NCBI GenBank assembly: GCA_963701675.1
Contig: OY969623.1
Span: 3,782,001-3,846,000, forward strand
Reading direction: 5' to 3'
Length of the DNA: 64,000 bases
Source: G963701675 sp963701675
GTDB taxonomy: Bacteria > Planctomycetota > Planctomycetia > Gemmatales > Gemmataceae
Shown here: piece after piece, positions 1 to 9,566 of the stretch
How positions within the stretch are numbered: position 1 is the stretch's first letter
How the letters are laid out: every line of letters starts with the position of its first letter
Made by a program: the position numbers and the translations under genes
The notes under the pieces: model-generated
Databases searched by the model: none
Told to the model about the DNA's origin: nothing
Seen by the model: only the letters and a program-made list of their open reading frames with translations

Positions 1-2337
1 GCGAATCGCCATCTCTTTCACCTGCTTCAGATCCAATTTGCCGGTGCCAAGCACCGGGAGTTCGGGTATCTCGTAGAAATCCCGCTCTGACGGCATCCAC
101 AGATTCGGCAGGCCCTTGGTTGCGAGTTGCTCGCAGAGTTGATGCCGGTCTGTACCGGCAAGGGGAGTGTGCAGGACAACGATCCGTTCACCGCGGCGTG
201 GATCGGGCACGGCGGTAACGACGCAGGCACGCTCCGGCGTTCCCATCAACGACTGGATTTCTTCTTCGATTTTCTGATGCGGCACCATTTCGCCGCCGAT
301 CTTGCTGAAGCGCGACAGCCGTCCGGTAAGTGTAATGAACCCGTCTTCATCCATAGTTGCCATATCGCCGGTGCTATACCAACCATCGCGAACGACCTGA
401 CGGGTAAGCTCGTCCTTACCCAGATAGCCCTTCATGACATTGGCGCCGTAAAAGAGAAGCAACCCTTCCTGCCCCTGCGGCAATGTGGCGAACGTCTCCG
501 GCGAGACGACCCTCGCGGCAACGCCGGGTACGGGCAGACCGATGGTGCCGGACTTGGTCCCGATCTGTCGCATCGTCGGACCTTGCCAGTTCGGAACGTT
601 GGATGCAGCCACCGGTGACAGCTCCGTGCAGCCATAACCTTCAAGCGGTTGAATGCCGAACTTCTCGTTGAATTCTTGCGCCAACGAAACCGGCATCTTC
701 TCGGCGCCGCAAATGAGGATGCGTAAGGTGGAGAAGTCGCCGGGATCGCTCCGCCGCAGATTGAAGCGCAGAAACGTCGGAGTCGTTAGCATGATGGTGC
801 ATCGATACTTCTTGCACAGATCGCCGATTTCTTTCGACTGCCGTGGGTCTGGATAATAGACCAGCGAGGCGCCGACTTGCAGCGGAACCCAGAGGGTCAC
901 TGTAAATCCGAAGCTGTGAAAGAACGGGAGTATTCCAAGGATTTGATCACCAGGCCCGGGGTCGATCGCCTGGATGACCGACTCGGCGTTTGCCGAGAGA
1001 TTGGCGTGCGTCAACATGACGCCCTTGGGGTCACCGGTGCTTCCACTCGAGAAGATGATCCCGGCGAGGTCCGACGGCTGGTGCTTTCCAAGCTTGTAGA
1101 CCAAGCGGTCAAGCACAACACCCGGCAACAGGACGACCGCTAGCCAGGCGCGAATACGCTGCCACTTGGTTACCAGACGTCTGAAGTCTTCGAGATAGAT
1201 CAATTCAACGTCCGGCACATTTAGCGGCATCTTGTTCAGGAACAGCCGTGACGTGAGGATTTTCCGAATCCGGCATTGTTGAATCGCCGAGCGTGTCGTT
1301 TGCTCGGAAAGAGTGTAGTTGAGATTGACCGGGACCTTCCCGAGCAAAACGAGCGCAATGTTGGCCAGCGCGCCGCCGACGCTAGACGGCAGCCAGACGC
1401 CCACCATCGCGTCGTCGCCCAGCATTGGTTTGAGGATACGGGAGAGAATGCGAGCCCCGGCCAATCCAGCCGCGTAGCTAAAGACCTTGCCGTTATTCAT
1501 CGCATCGACAAAGCACGTGCGGAATGGATGCGATGCCGCGTACCGCACGAAGCGTCGATGAACTGGGAGTCGCTGCGCGGCACGAGCGACCGACATTTCT
1601 GCGGAAAGTTGTTGCACCGCTTGGCGCACTTCAAACACCGTTGAATTGGCGGGAAGCGGTTTGCCGAACCCGACACTTACGGTGCGGCGTAGCTGACGAG
1701 GCCATTTGAAAATAAAGCGCCTTCCCCGGTAACTAAATATGCTTCCCCATACTTGATCGAGATAGACGGGCACGATCGGCGCTGGACTGCGTGAGAGGAT
1801 TTGTTCTATGCCGCGTTGGAACGGCTGCAGGAAGCCGGTTCGCGTGATACCGCCTTCCGCAAAGACGCACACGGTTTCGCCCCGTGCCAGCACCTCGCTC
1901 GCCATGCGCAAAGACTGGACCAGTGTGCGCGGACCGGAACCACCGTCAATCGGAATGACCCGTGCAAGGCGGAGCAGGAACCGAAGACCGGGAACTTTGG
2001 TGTATGGCGCAAATACCAAGAAGTGAATCGCCCGCCGCTGGGACATGAAGAGTATGACCGGGTCGATGAAACTCACGTGGTTGGACACATAGAGCACGGG
2101 CCCGGAAGTGGGGATGTTCTCACTTCCCGTAACACGAAGCCGATAGAAGATCCGAAACGGCAGCCAAAGGAACAAACGGGCAAAAACGGCAGGTTGCCAC
2201 ACGGCGAGCGCGATCGCAATCAGCACTGCGACGGCGCTTCCGCCGGCGATGATCCAGCCGGTGCTCAGGGCGAACATCGGCGCAGTCATGTCCGCGAGCG
2301 GACTCATCGATAATCGGGCGGGCGGTTCTATCATCAT
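1..2337 (-). CDS. Aas-like bifunctional acyltransferase / acyl-CoA (acyl-ACP) synthetase, partial at left edge
   Basis: The frame is open from an ATG at 2337 to the window edge, giving 779 residues with the stop outside. The N-terminus has a hydrophobic segment (about residues 26-48), followed by a PlsC-type acyltransferase domain with the NHVSFID motif (His87, Asp92) and a later FAEGGITR motif. The second half is an AMP-binding domain with the phosphate loop SSGSTGDPKG near residue 430. It ends with the C-terminal motif around GTGKLDLKQVKEMA, so only a few residues can be missing. Proteins of this architecture re-acylate lysophospholipids or activate fatty acids at the membrane. The start may be the second ATG (2334) or ATG 2307. 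It is divergent from the next gene. The domain assignment is secure; the exact substrate is inferred. Confidence 0.88.
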   Translation of the reverse strand, partial: MMIEPPARLSMSPLADMTAPMFALSTGWIIAGGSAVAVLIAIALAVWQPAVFARLFLWLPFRIFYRLRVTGSENIPTSGPVLYVSNHVSFIDPVILFMSQRRAIHFLVFAPYTKVPGLRFLLRLARVIPIDGGSGPRTLVQSLRMASEVLARGETVCVFAEGGITRTGFLQPFQRGIEQILSRSPAPIVPVYLDQVWGSIFSYRGRRFIFKWPRQLRRTVSVGFGKPLPANSTVFEVRQAVQQLSAEMSVARAAQRLPVHRRFVRYAASHPFRTCFVDAMNNGKVFSYAAGLAGARILSRILKPMLGDDAMVGVWLPSSVGGALANIALVLLGKVPVNLNYTLSEQTTRSAIQQCRIRKILTSRLFLNKMPLNVPDVELIYLEDFRRLVTKWQRIRAWLAVVLLPGVVLDRLVYKLGKHQPSDLAGIIFSSGSTGDPKGVMLTHANLSANAESVIQAIDPGPGDQILGILPFFHSFGFTVTLWVPLQVGASLVYYPDPRQSKEIGDLCKKYRCTIMLTTPTFLRFNLRRSDPGDFSTLRILICGAEKMPVSLAQEFNEKFGIQPLEGYGCTELSPVAASNVPNWQGPTMRQIGTKSGTIGLPVPGVAARVVSPETFATLPQGQEGLLLFYGANVMKGYLGKDELTRQVVRDGWYSTGDMATMDEDGFITLTGRLSRFSKIGGEMVPHQKIEEEIQSLMGTPERACVVTAVPDPRRGERIVVLHTPLAGTDRHQLCEQLATKGLPNLWMPSERDFYEIPELPVLGTGKLDLKQVKEMAIR

Positions 2338-2517
2338 AAACGCCACGGCTTTCCGCCAAACGATGGGAACAGAAAGCAGGGTACCCGCGCGGCCGCCAAG
2401 CGTCAAGGTTTGGCCTTGCCCGAAACCCGCCTCAAAGCTATGGTTCCGCCCTTCTTAGAGCCGAAAACGGGTTGGGGGAACGTTGGCCGCGCTCGGCGGC
2501 CGCGTCGGGGGCGTAGG

Positions 2518-2874
2518 GTGGAGATTCTCGTCAAACCGCTATTAAGTCCGATCTTGCGCGACGAAGCGCTCACCCGCGGTTTGTGCGACCCGGAAGCCCG
2601 CCTGTTGATCGAATGGTTGGTCGAACAAGTCGAACGTTTCGCTGCCATTCCGACGAGCGCCGACGGTATCCGCCGCCATGTGGAACGGCTTTGTCGGCGA
2701 GCCCGCGCTGTCAGCCGCTTCGTGACTCTCTGGTGCTATGCGAACGAACGCGGCGCTGCCATTCAGCTCGCGGCAGCCGAACGATTCAAATGGCCGTTGC
2801 CTTGCCGAACCGCTGAGCCATGCAGTCTCATGCAGCGAATCCTGTCTCACGAAGTACGCGAATTCGCCGCGTGA
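2518..2874 (+). CDS. Hypothetical protein
   Basis: I do not recognise a family. The frame could start at ATG 2410, but residues before the GTG at 2518 are an Arg/Gly-rich stretch that looks untranslated. From the GTG the product is 118 residues, mostly helical in character, with segments such as LLIEWLVEQVERFA and a Cys/Arg patch (VERLCRRARAVSRFV). It lies between the divergent aas-like gene and the ECF sigma gene. A 145-residue antisense frame (2542-2979) covers the same region but has poorer composition. Existence is moderately supported and function is unknown. Confidence 0.5.
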   Translation: MEILVKPLLSPILRDEALTRGLCDPEARLLIEWLVEQVERFAAIPTSADGIRRHVERLCRRARAVSRFVTLWCYANERGAAIQLAAAERFKWPLPCRTAEPCSLMQRILSHEVREFAA

Positions 2875-2968
2875 ACTCCTTCCCACCTTTCGTTGGTAGC
2901 CCCTAACGTTGCCGGTAAGATGACTCTGGTAGGTCTCAGCCCAGATACTGCTCCGCCGATGGCTCGTC

Positions 2969-3577
2969 ATGATAACCAACTCAACCGAGACTCAGGAACT
3001 TCTGGACCGCGCCAATGAGAGCCCGGATGCCGTGGATAAGCTTCTTGCCCAACACCGCGAACCCGTTCGACGAATGATCGAGTTACGGCTGGATCGAGCT
3101 GTTTCCGCGCGACTCGATGCCAGCGATGTCGTCCAGGACGTGCTGATCGAAGCAAGTCGGCGTCTTCGTGAATACCTTCAGAATCCTGTGATGCCGTTCC
3201 ATCTTTGGCTGCGACATATCGCGCACGACCACATCATCGACTCCCATCGACGGCACCACCAAGCCAAGCGACGCACCGTTGACCGAGAACAACCGATCCG
3301 TGCCGCACTTACAGACGAGTCGTCCATCAACATGATCGGTGAACTGGTTGATCGCGAACTGACGCCTGCAAGTGCGGCGATTCGGCGCGAGATGGCGAAA
3401 CGATTTCAGGATGCCGTCAATAAACTGGCGGACGACGACCGGGAAATCATCTTGATGCGACATTTCGAACAGCTGTCGAATCAAGAAGTGGCCGCCGCCC
3501 TGAAACTCACGGAGGCGGCTGCTTCCATGCGATACTTGCGCACTTCGACGCTTGCGCTTGCTGCTGACACCCAATGA
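2969..3577 (+). CDS. ECF-type RNA polymerase sigma factor (sigma-70 family)
   Basis: The 202-residue protein has the two-domain ECF layout. Region 2 covers about residues 20-85 and includes RLDASDVVQDVLIEA and FHLWLRHIAHDHIIDSHR. Region 4 is at the C-terminus, with a helix-turn-helix around MRHFEQLSNQEVAAALKLTEAAASMRYLR. Such factors direct RNA polymerase to a small regulon. The gene ends 3 bp before a Ser/Thr kinase gene, the usual planctomycete arrangement in which a kinase takes the place of a classical anti-sigma factor as the signalling partner. Family assignment is firm; the target promoters and the kinase link are inference. Confidence 0.9.
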   Translation: MITNSTETQELLDRANESPDAVDKLLAQHREPVRRMIELRLDRAVSARLDASDVVQDVLIEASRRLREYLQNPVMPFHLWLRHIAHDHIIDSHRRHHQAKRRTVDREQPIRAALTDESSINMIGELVDRELTPASAAIRREMAKRFQDAVNKLADDDREIILMRHFEQLSNQEVAAALKLTEAAASMRYLRTSTLALAADTQ

Positions 3578-3580
3578 CAC

Positions 3581-5287
3581 ATGAGCGACGTGGCCCGCCA
3601 ATCTACAGGTAGCGACGACAGACTTGCGGCCCTTTTGGAGGCGATGTCCGAGCGAACTCGGCGAGGCCTGCCGCCAAACCTAGACGAGATAATCCGCGGA
3701 AACCCAGACCTGGAAAAAGATCTCCGCGAACTCTGGGGAGCGGCACTCTTTGCGGACGCGGTGGCAAGGCCAGCTTCAAATACGACGAATGAACCTCACG
3801 TGGGCCAAAAAGTCGCCGCCGTTGAGGTTGGTCCAAGGTTCGTAGGTTCTTACGAATTGCAATCCGAGCTTGGCCGCGGCGCGATGGGAATAGTCTACCG
3901 CGCGTATCAGCGCAATCTCGACCGCACGGTGGCGGTCAAGATGCTCCTGCGCGGCGACATCGCCAACGAATCGGACATTGCGCGGTTTCGCGGTGAAGCT
4001 GAGGCTGCCGCAAAACTTCAGCATCCAAACGTCGTTCCCGTTTACGAAGTCGGTGAATCGAACGGACACGTGTACTTCAGCATGAAGTTCGTCGAAGGAA
4101 CGACTCTCGCCAAGCTTCTCTCGTCAGGACCGTTGTCGCCACGCGACGCGGCCCGGTATTTGATTCCCATCTGCCGGGCCATTCACTTCGCCCACACGCA
4201 GAGCATTCTCCACCGTGATTTGAAGCCATCGAACATTCTGATCGATCAATCCGGGATTCCGCACGTTTCCGACTTCGGCCTGGCCAAGCGACTGCCGACG
4301 CCGGACACGCCCTCGAACGTGCCGGGATTGACGCAAACCGGCGCTATCCTCGGCACCCCATGCTACATGTCACCCGAGCAAGCGGCCGGCAGTCGGGGAA
4401 CGGTCGGCCCGGCTAGTGATATCTACAGTCTCGGTGCAGTTCTATACGAGATATTGACGTGCCGCCCACCTTTTCAGGCAGCGACACCCATCGACACGAT
4501 CTTGCTCGTTCTCGAGCAAGATCCGGTTCCGCCACGGCTATTGAACAGACGGGTAGACCGCGTCCTGGAATTGATCTGCTTGAAGTGTCTGCAAAAGCCG
4601 GCCGATCTTCGCTACTCCACGGCAGCACAGCTCGCCGATGATTTGGAAGCATACTTGAACGGCGAACCGGTCTCCGCACAATCGGGTCGGTTTCTAAGCA
4701 CGATCTCCCGCCTTCTGAGCGATAGTCCAAATGCGGCACTGCTACAAAACTGGGGGCTCCTATGGATGTGGCATAGTTTGGTGCTGATCGTTCTTTGTTC
4801 AATCACGAATTGGATCTACCTCCGCGGAGTAACGCAGGTCGGTGCGTTTCTCGCGTTATGGGGCGTCGGGCTAGGGGCGTGGGCCACGATCTTCTGGTTT
4901 TTGCGTAGGCGCGCCGGTCCCGTAACCTTTGTCGAACGCCAAATCGCCCACGTGTGGGCAGCAAGCACGCTGGGCAGCATTAGTCTTTTCGGCGTCGAGT
5001 ATTTGCTCGATCTCCCTGTTTTGTCCTTGTCTCCGGTACTCGCCGTACTTGGTGGAATGGTGTTTTTAGTCAAGGCGGGGATGCTGTCGGGTTCGTTTTA
5101 CATCGCGGCAGTGTCTTGTTTCGCGACTGCTGGCATTATGACCATTCCTGCGATAAAGCCATTCGGGATTTTCCTCTTCGGCATTGTATCGGCTGCATGT
5201 TTCTTCTTTCCGGGCCTTAGATACTACCGGGAGCAAACCCGAGCTTCAGCCACAGAGGTGGTCCCAGGATCAGCAAGCCGACGATAA
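3581..5287 (+). CDS. Membrane Ser/Thr protein kinase (Hanks type), paired with ECF sigma
   Basis: The protein has 568 residues. An N-terminal stretch of about 85 residues resembles the leader found on planctomycete sigma-linked kinases. The kinase domain follows (about 91-350): glycine loop LGRGAMGIVY (97-106), Lys120, HRD 211-213, DFG 231-233 and SPE 264-266 in place of APE. After the kinase come about six hydrophobic segments (roughly residues 385-560), so the enzyme is anchored by its C-terminus with no large sensor domain. All catalytic residues are present. It begins 3 bp after the sigma stop, implying co-transcription. Its last 71 bp overlap the convergent diacylglycerol kinase gene. 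Confidence 0.92.
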   Translation: MSDVARQSTGSDDRLAALLEAMSERTRRGLPPNLDEIIRGNPDLEKDLRELWGAALFADAVARPASNTTNEPHVGQKVAAVEVGPRFVGSYELQSELGRGAMGIVYRAYQRNLDRTVAVKMLLRGDIANESDIARFRGEAEAAAKLQHPNVVPVYEVGESNGHVYFSMKFVEGTTLAKLLSSGPLSPRDAARYLIPICRAIHFAHTQSILHRDLKPSNILIDQSGIPHVSDFGLAKRLPTPDTPSNVPGLTQTGAILGTPCYMSPEQAAGSRGTVGPASDIYSLGAVLYEILTCRPPFQAATPIDTILLVLEQDPVPPRLLNRRVDRVLELICLKCLQKPADLRYSTAAQLADDLEAYLNGEPVSAQSGRFLSTISRLLSDSPNAALLQNWGLLWMWHSLVLIVLCSITNWIYLRGVTQVGAFLALWGVGLGAWATIFWFLRRRAGPVTFVERQIAHVWAASTLGSISLFGVEYLLDLPVLSLSPVLAVLGGMVFLVKAGMLSGSFYIAAVSCFATAGIMTIPAIKPFGIFLFGIVSAACFFFPGLRYYREQTRASATEVVPGSASRR

Positions 5288-5636
5288 CTGCCGTGATGGC
5301 GCTGACTAGCACCGCTGCGGCGGCAACGTCCTTCGCCGTTTTGGCCAGTGGATGAAACTCTGGTGATGCCATATCCACGACGGCTTCAATCGCCGTATTG
5401 AAAAACTCAGCGACCCAAACCAGTCCGATGCTAATGGCTAGTAACGCCCAGTCGCTGCGACCGACTCCCAACCCAAAGCCAAGGCCGACGACCGTGAAGG
5501 TGGCTACCAAGTGAATGAGGGCATTGGGTTGACTCCGCAGCACGTGCCGAATACCGGCAACGGCGAAGTAGAACGACGATTTGCGTGACACGGCACGCTG
5601 GGATGACTTAGGACTTTCCACGACCACCCTCGTCAC
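5217..5636 (-). CDS. dgkA: Diacylglycerol kinase family membrane protein (DagK/UndPK type)
   Basis: A 139-residue small integral membrane kinase. After a basic N-terminus it shows the family pattern: RHVLRSQPNALIHL, three hydrophobic helices, and the core VWVAEFFNTAIEAVVDM with the Glu-x3-Asn-Thr-Ala-x-Glu motif, then AKTAKDVAAAAVL. These enzymes phosphorylate diacylglycerol or undecaprenol at the inner membrane. The extra N-terminal basic stretch and the length match the undecaprenol-kinase-like branch, but the substrate cannot be told apart here. It overlaps the end of ribD by 29 bp and is probably translated from the same message. Confidence 0.88.
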   Translation of the reverse strand: MTRVVVESPKSSQRAVSRKSSFYFAVAGIRHVLRSQPNALIHLVATFTVVGLGFGLGVGRSDWALLAISIGLVWVAEFFNTAIEAVVDMASPEFHPLAKTAKDVAAAAVLVSAITAVIVGLLILGPPLWLKLGFAPGSI

Positions 5637-6732
5637 TGTGCATGATTTGTCCGTGGATTAGTACATTGTCGCCGACCATTTCCGAGGACCATTCGGAAAC
5701 CTGAAGCGCCACCGCGATTCGGTCGATTCCGAGCCCGGCAACCGGCGACAAGGCTGCCGATCCTCCGATGATCTTCGGCGCCAGAAAAACGTGGACTTCG
5801 TCAACGCTCCGTGCATCGAAAAAACTACCGAGTGCCGCGCCTCCGCCTTCTACAAGGACATTCGTCATTCGCCGCTTGCCAAGTTCGTCGAGCAATTCCG
5901 GGATGGAGCACTTTCCACCGTCGGCAGTTAGGTCCAACACTTCGCAACCGAGTGACTTAAGCTCGGTTTGCCGATCTCGGGGCAATTGTCCGGTCGATGC
6001 CACGATCACCGGTGTCTCTCGGGCTGTTCGCACAAGCACCGAATCGGAGCGTAAGCGTCCCCTGCCGTCGAGTACAATTCGAGTCGCCGTGCGTGGACCG
6101 GCCGGCCGGGCAGTCAGTCGTGGGTCATCCGCCAAGGCGGTGCCGACGCCGACAATGATGGCGTCCATTCGGCCACGGAGCGAATGCACCCAACTTCGCG
6201 CTTCTTCGTTGCTTATCCAGCGCGAATCACCGGAGCGCGTGGCAATTTTGCCGTCGAGCGTCATGGCCCATTTCGCATGGACATAGGGCCTGCCTGTTTG
6301 TATGAGTTTGAGGTACGGGGCGTTGAGGCGGCGAGCCTGAGTCTCGCCGCAATGGTTCTCGACATCGACGCCCGCGGCTTGGAGCGTGGCGAAACCCTTT
6401 CCGGACACCGCCGAAAACGGGTCCGACATGGCCGCCACAACCCGACGGATGCCTGCCTGCGCTACCGCCTCCGTGCATGGCGACGTCTTGCCTTGATGAC
6501 AACAGGGTTCTAAGGTCACATAAAGAGTCGCACCAGATGCGGCGTCACCGGCGGCCTTTAGTGCGTTGATTTCGGCGTGAGCATCGCCGAAACGCTGGTG
6601 CCATCCCTCACCGACCACGCGGCCATCTCGCACGATGACTGCGCCGACCAGCGGATTCGGCTCGACATACCCTCGGCCACGCTCGGCAAGTTGCAGAGCG
6701 CGCTGCATCCAGTCCCATTCAGAGTGGGCCAT
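5608..6732 (-). CDS. ribD: Bifunctional riboflavin biosynthesis deaminase/reductase RibD
   Basis: From ATG 6732 the protein is 374 residues, normal for RibD. The frame is open a further 14 codons upstream, but homologues start close to the AHSEWDWMQRAL segment. The N-terminal cytidine-deaminase-like domain has the zinc site GDAHAEINAL and PCCHQGKTSPC; the C-terminal reductase domain has GKIATRSGDSRWIS and LVEGGGAALGSFF. It catalyses deamination then reduction of the pyrimidine intermediate from GTP in riboflavin synthesis. No other rib genes are in the window. Its partner downstream is the diacylglycerol kinase gene, overlapping by 29 bp. Confidence 0.95.
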   Translation of the reverse strand: MAHSEWDWMQRALQLAERGRGYVEPNPLVGAVIVRDGRVVGEGWHQRFGDAHAEINALKAAGDAASGATLYVTLEPCCHQGKTSPCTEAVAQAGIRRVVAAMSDPFSAVSGKGFATLQAAGVDVENHCGETQARRLNAPYLKLIQTGRPYVHAKWAMTLDGKIATRSGDSRWISNEEARSWVHSLRGRMDAIIVGVGTALADDPRLTARPAGPRTATRIVLDGRGRLRSDSVLVRTARETPVIVASTGQLPRDRQTELKSLGCEVLDLTADGGKCSIPELLDELGKRRMTNVLVEGGGAALGSFFDARSVDEVHVFLAPKIIGGSAALSPVAGLGIDRIAVALQVSEWSSEMVGDNVLIHGQIMHSDEGGRGKS

Positions 6733-6847
6733 GTTGTCAGAATAGATGAAGAAGGAATTAAGAACTACGGACAAGGCTAGGTTACCGCTGGATTTTTCGC
6801 CTAGAATAGGCTTGAAGCACGGCTTACAGCTGCGGTTGGGGAAGTGA

Positions 6848-8461
6848 ATGTTTCCGGGCTCGCCGGAAAACTCGGCACGGCGCTACCACCGGTTGGGAAA
6901 TTACCAGGTGATTTCCCACATCGCAACCGGTGGCATGGGCGTCGTCTACAAAGCGGAAGAGGTCGATACGGGCCGAGAAATCGCCCTGAAGGTACTGTCC
7001 GCGACCCAATTGGCAAAGCCGCTTGCCTTGGAACGCTTTCGCCGCGAAGCCCGGCAAGGCTTGAGACTGCGCCATGAGAATGTTGTCACCATCTATGACT
7101 TCGGCGAAGCCGAAGGCACCTGGTATCTGGCCTCCGAGTTCATCGACGGCATCGATCTCCACGAACATGTGGAACGAAAGGGAAATCTGGACGTTGATGA
7201 GGCTCTTGCCCTGCTTATCCAGATGACCCGCGCGGTTGCTTACCTCCACGAGAATCAGATCGTCCACCGCGACATCAAGCCGTCCAATTTTCTGCTGACC
7301 CAACGAAACGACCACACGATCGTCAAACTCACTGACCTCGGCGTGGCACGAGACCTGGATGAGTCAGAATCTCGCGTGACTCAAGCCGGTCATACGGTCG
7401 GGACCGTCGATTACATGGCGCCGGAACAGGCGCGCGACAGTGGGCGGGCGGACATCCGGAGCGACATCTATTCGCTTGGGTGCACGTTCCATCACATGCT
7501 GACGGGTCGGCCGCCGTTTCCCGATGGTTCTATTCCCGAGAAGCTATTCAAACATCACGAAACACCGCCGCCGGATGTGCGACAGGTTAATCCGGATGTG
7601 TCACTGCCCGTCGTCTACATGCTGCGCCGGATGCTGGGAAAAAAACCGGCCAGCCGTTATCAGACACCGGCTGAATTGCTCGCCGACCTCACCGCCGTCG
7701 TCAAAGGTGGATTGCCCGCGGAACTGCGCGCGGCCGAGCAGACGGTCGAGAACGAAAGCCTGCCGGTCCCCACCGATGGTACGGCCGCTGAAACCGCGTC
7801 GCGATCGACGTCACCAGACTCGACGGATGAAACGGCCGTCTCGAAACTCACACCGCTTACGCCGGAACAACGAAGTGCCGCGATGGGCCAGTTCGAACGA
7901 GCCAACGAAGCCATCGCAGCGAACCAACGGGATTATGCTCGACACTTGCTGTTTAGCTGCTGCAAGCTCGATCCTGCCAATCTGGTGTTTCGCCAAGCGC
8001 TCCGCCGGCTATTGCAAGCCGAGCAGTTGCGCCGCGCTCACGGTCCGGCTAGTTTGGTTTCCACTTGGATTCTAAAGGGAAAGCTAAAGCTGGCCCAACA
8101 AACTCGCAACTTCACCAAAGTTCTCGAACATGGGGAAAAGCTGCTCGCTCGAAACGCGGGTGATACGGCTACCGCGCTCGACATGGCCAATGCGGCGGAA
8201 TCACTTGGCATTCGTCCGCTTGCAGTCTGGTTGTTGGAACAAGTGTGGAACCGCGATCAACGGAACCCTCCCGCCTTGACGCGAGCCTTGGCACGACTCC
8301 ATGAACTCGAGCGAAACTACGCCACGGCCGGTCAGCTTTGGAAGACGTTGCTCCAAGCCGATCCATCTGATCCGGAAGCGCATCACAAAGTACAGTCACT
8401 GGCGGCGAAGGAAACGATTGTACGAGGCAAATACGAGGTTTCCGCGCGCGACGCAACCTAG
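6848..8461 (+). CDS. Ser/Thr protein kinase with C-terminal TPR-like region
   Basis: A 537-residue cytoplasmic kinase with no clear transmembrane helix. The kinase domain spans about residues 19-290: ATGGMGVVY loop, Lys48, HRD 140-142, DLG 163-165 in place of DFG, and APE 191-193. A Ser/Thr/Glu-rich linker (about 300-345) follows, then a helical repeat region (about 345-530) that looks like tetratricopeptide repeats, with segments such as ANEAIAANQRDYARHLLFSC and LERNYATAGQLWKTLLQADPSDPEAHH. Catalytic residues are intact, so activity is expected. The TPR-like tail probably binds partner proteins. It is followed by the small DUF2934 gene. Confidence 0.9.
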   Translation: MFPGSPENSARRYHRLGNYQVISHIATGGMGVVYKAEEVDTGREIALKVLSATQLAKPLALERFRREARQGLRLRHENVVTIYDFGEAEGTWYLASEFIDGIDLHEHVERKGNLDVDEALALLIQMTRAVAYLHENQIVHRDIKPSNFLLTQRNDHTIVKLTDLGVARDLDESESRVTQAGHTVGTVDYMAPEQARDSGRADIRSDIYSLGCTFHHMLTGRPPFPDGSIPEKLFKHHETPPPDVRQVNPDVSLPVVYMLRRMLGKKPASRYQTPAELLADLTAVVKGGLPAELRAAEQTVENESLPVPTDGTAAETASRSTSPDSTDETAVSKLTPLTPEQRSAAMGQFERANEAIAANQRDYARHLLFSCCKLDPANLVFRQALRRLLQAEQLRRAHGPASLVSTWILKGKLKLAQQTRNFTKVLEHGEKLLARNAGDTATALDMANAAESLGIRPLAVWLLEQVWNRDQRNPPALTRALARLHELERNYATAGQLWKTLLQADPSDPEAHHKVQSLAAKETIVRGKYEVSARDAT

Positions 8462-8545
8462 ACACCTCATTGGCGTTTTGCTGCAATGAACCGATACCGC
8501 GTGTCTACTTTTACCAGTCAAGGTTCAGCACGGAGGGAATAGATC

Positions 8546-8752
8546 ATGTCCAGAGCGGCCGTAGGGTCAAAGTCGACGTTGGCTGCGCCACCGCCAGCTT
8601 CCGCACCGATTCCCCGCGATCATATCGCCATGAGAGCATACGAAAAGTGGCGCCGGCGAGGGTGCCAAGATGGGACGGATTTGCAGGACTGGTTTGAAGC
8701 CGAACAAGAACTGCAGGCCGAATTCCAGCGCCGAACCAAGAGTCGCAAGTAA
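8546..8752 (+). CDS. Small DUF2934 domain protein
   Basis: A 68-residue protein. After a low-complexity Pro/Ala N-terminus the rest matches DUF2934, with the pattern HIAMRAYEKWRRRGCQDG and DLQDWFEAEQELQAEF. This short helical module is common in planctomycetes and proteobacteria and has no known function. The start ATG at 8546 has GGAGGG eight bases upstream. It sits between a kinase gene and the cbiQ gene; no functional link can be shown from sequence alone. Confidence 0.82.
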   Translation: MSRAAVGSKSTLAAPPPASAPIPRDHIAMRAYEKWRRRGCQDGTDLQDWFEAEQELQAEFQRRTKSRK

Positions 8753-8773
8753 ACGTTAGATCGATCCCGTCAC

Positions 8774-9538
8774 ATGCGACATGGCCTGCCGACTCCGTTA
8801 ATTTTCGACTCGGCCTTCGCTCGTGTGGATCCACGCTGGAAGCTGGCCGGCATCCTGATCGCAGTGGCACTGACGGCCGCGCTCCAAAGTATACCCGCCG
8901 TGATACTCGCGTTGGTGTTAGCGATTGCCTTGGCTCTAATCGCGCGCCTGCCGCCCATGTGGTTGATCTCGCGGCTTAGCGGTCCCGCGTTGTTTCTCGC
9001 CGCCTTCACTCTATTCATGCCGTTTCTGTCCCCCGCGGTCGGACCCGTCTGGACGGTGGGCCCGGTCTCGATGTCCGCACACGGTGCCGAGGCTGCGATC
9101 CGGATTTGGTGCAAAGCCCTCACCATCATGACGCTTGTTCTGGTCCTCATCGGATCGAGCCCCTTGCACGTGATTTTTCAAGCTGCCCATCACCTCCGTG
9201 TTCCGGGCATCGTGGTGCAACTTGCTGCCCTTTCGCACCGTTACGTGTATGTCATTTCGTCCGAACTGGGCCGCCTCCGGACGGCGCTTCGTGTTCGAGG
9301 CTACCGAAACCGGCCATCGTTGCACTGCTATCGCACTGTGGGCAATGTGGCAGGAATCGTGTTGGTGCGCGGCATCGAGCGTGCCGATCGAGTAAGCCAG
9401 GCGATGCGGTGCCGAGGCTTCGATGGACGATTTCGATCTCTGACGGCTTTCCGTACACGCGCGCCGGATGTCATTTGTTTCTTGCTTCTGGTATTCACTG
9501 GCGGCATTCTCCTGGCGTTTGATGTGATCCAACGCTGA
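8774..9538 (+). CDS. cbiQ: ECF transporter transmembrane (T) component, CbiQ-like
   Basis: A 254-residue polytopic membrane protein. Hydrophobic helices lie at about residues 28-55, 58-80, 100-125 and 230-250, and it carries the family's cytoplasmic coupling-helix signatures (AHHLRVPGIVVQLAALSHRYVYV and GIERADRVSQAMRCRGFDGRF). In energy-coupling factor importers this subunit links the ATPases to a substrate-binding S component, classically CbiM for cobalt or nickel. It is followed 28 bp later by cbiO. No CbiM/CbiN or other S component is visible, so cobalt specificity is inherited from family naming only. Confidence 0.88.
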   Translation: MRHGLPTPLIFDSAFARVDPRWKLAGILIAVALTAALQSIPAVILALVLAIALALIARLPPMWLISRLSGPALFLAAFTLFMPFLSPAVGPVWTVGPVSMSAHGAEAAIRIWCKALTIMTLVLVLIGSSPLHVIFQAAHHLRVPGIVVQLAALSHRYVYVISSELGRLRTALRVRGYRNRPSLHCYRTVGNVAGIVLVRGIERADRVSQAMRCRGFDGRFRSLTAFRTRAPDVICFLLLVFTGGILLAFDVIQR

Positions 9539-9566
9539 ATGAGCGACGACACAATAAGATGGCAGG

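Noticed and set aside
2542..2979. A 145-residue minus-strand frame opposite the hypothetical gene at 2518
   Set aside because: Amino acid composition is less protein-like, and it would run into the sigma gene start.
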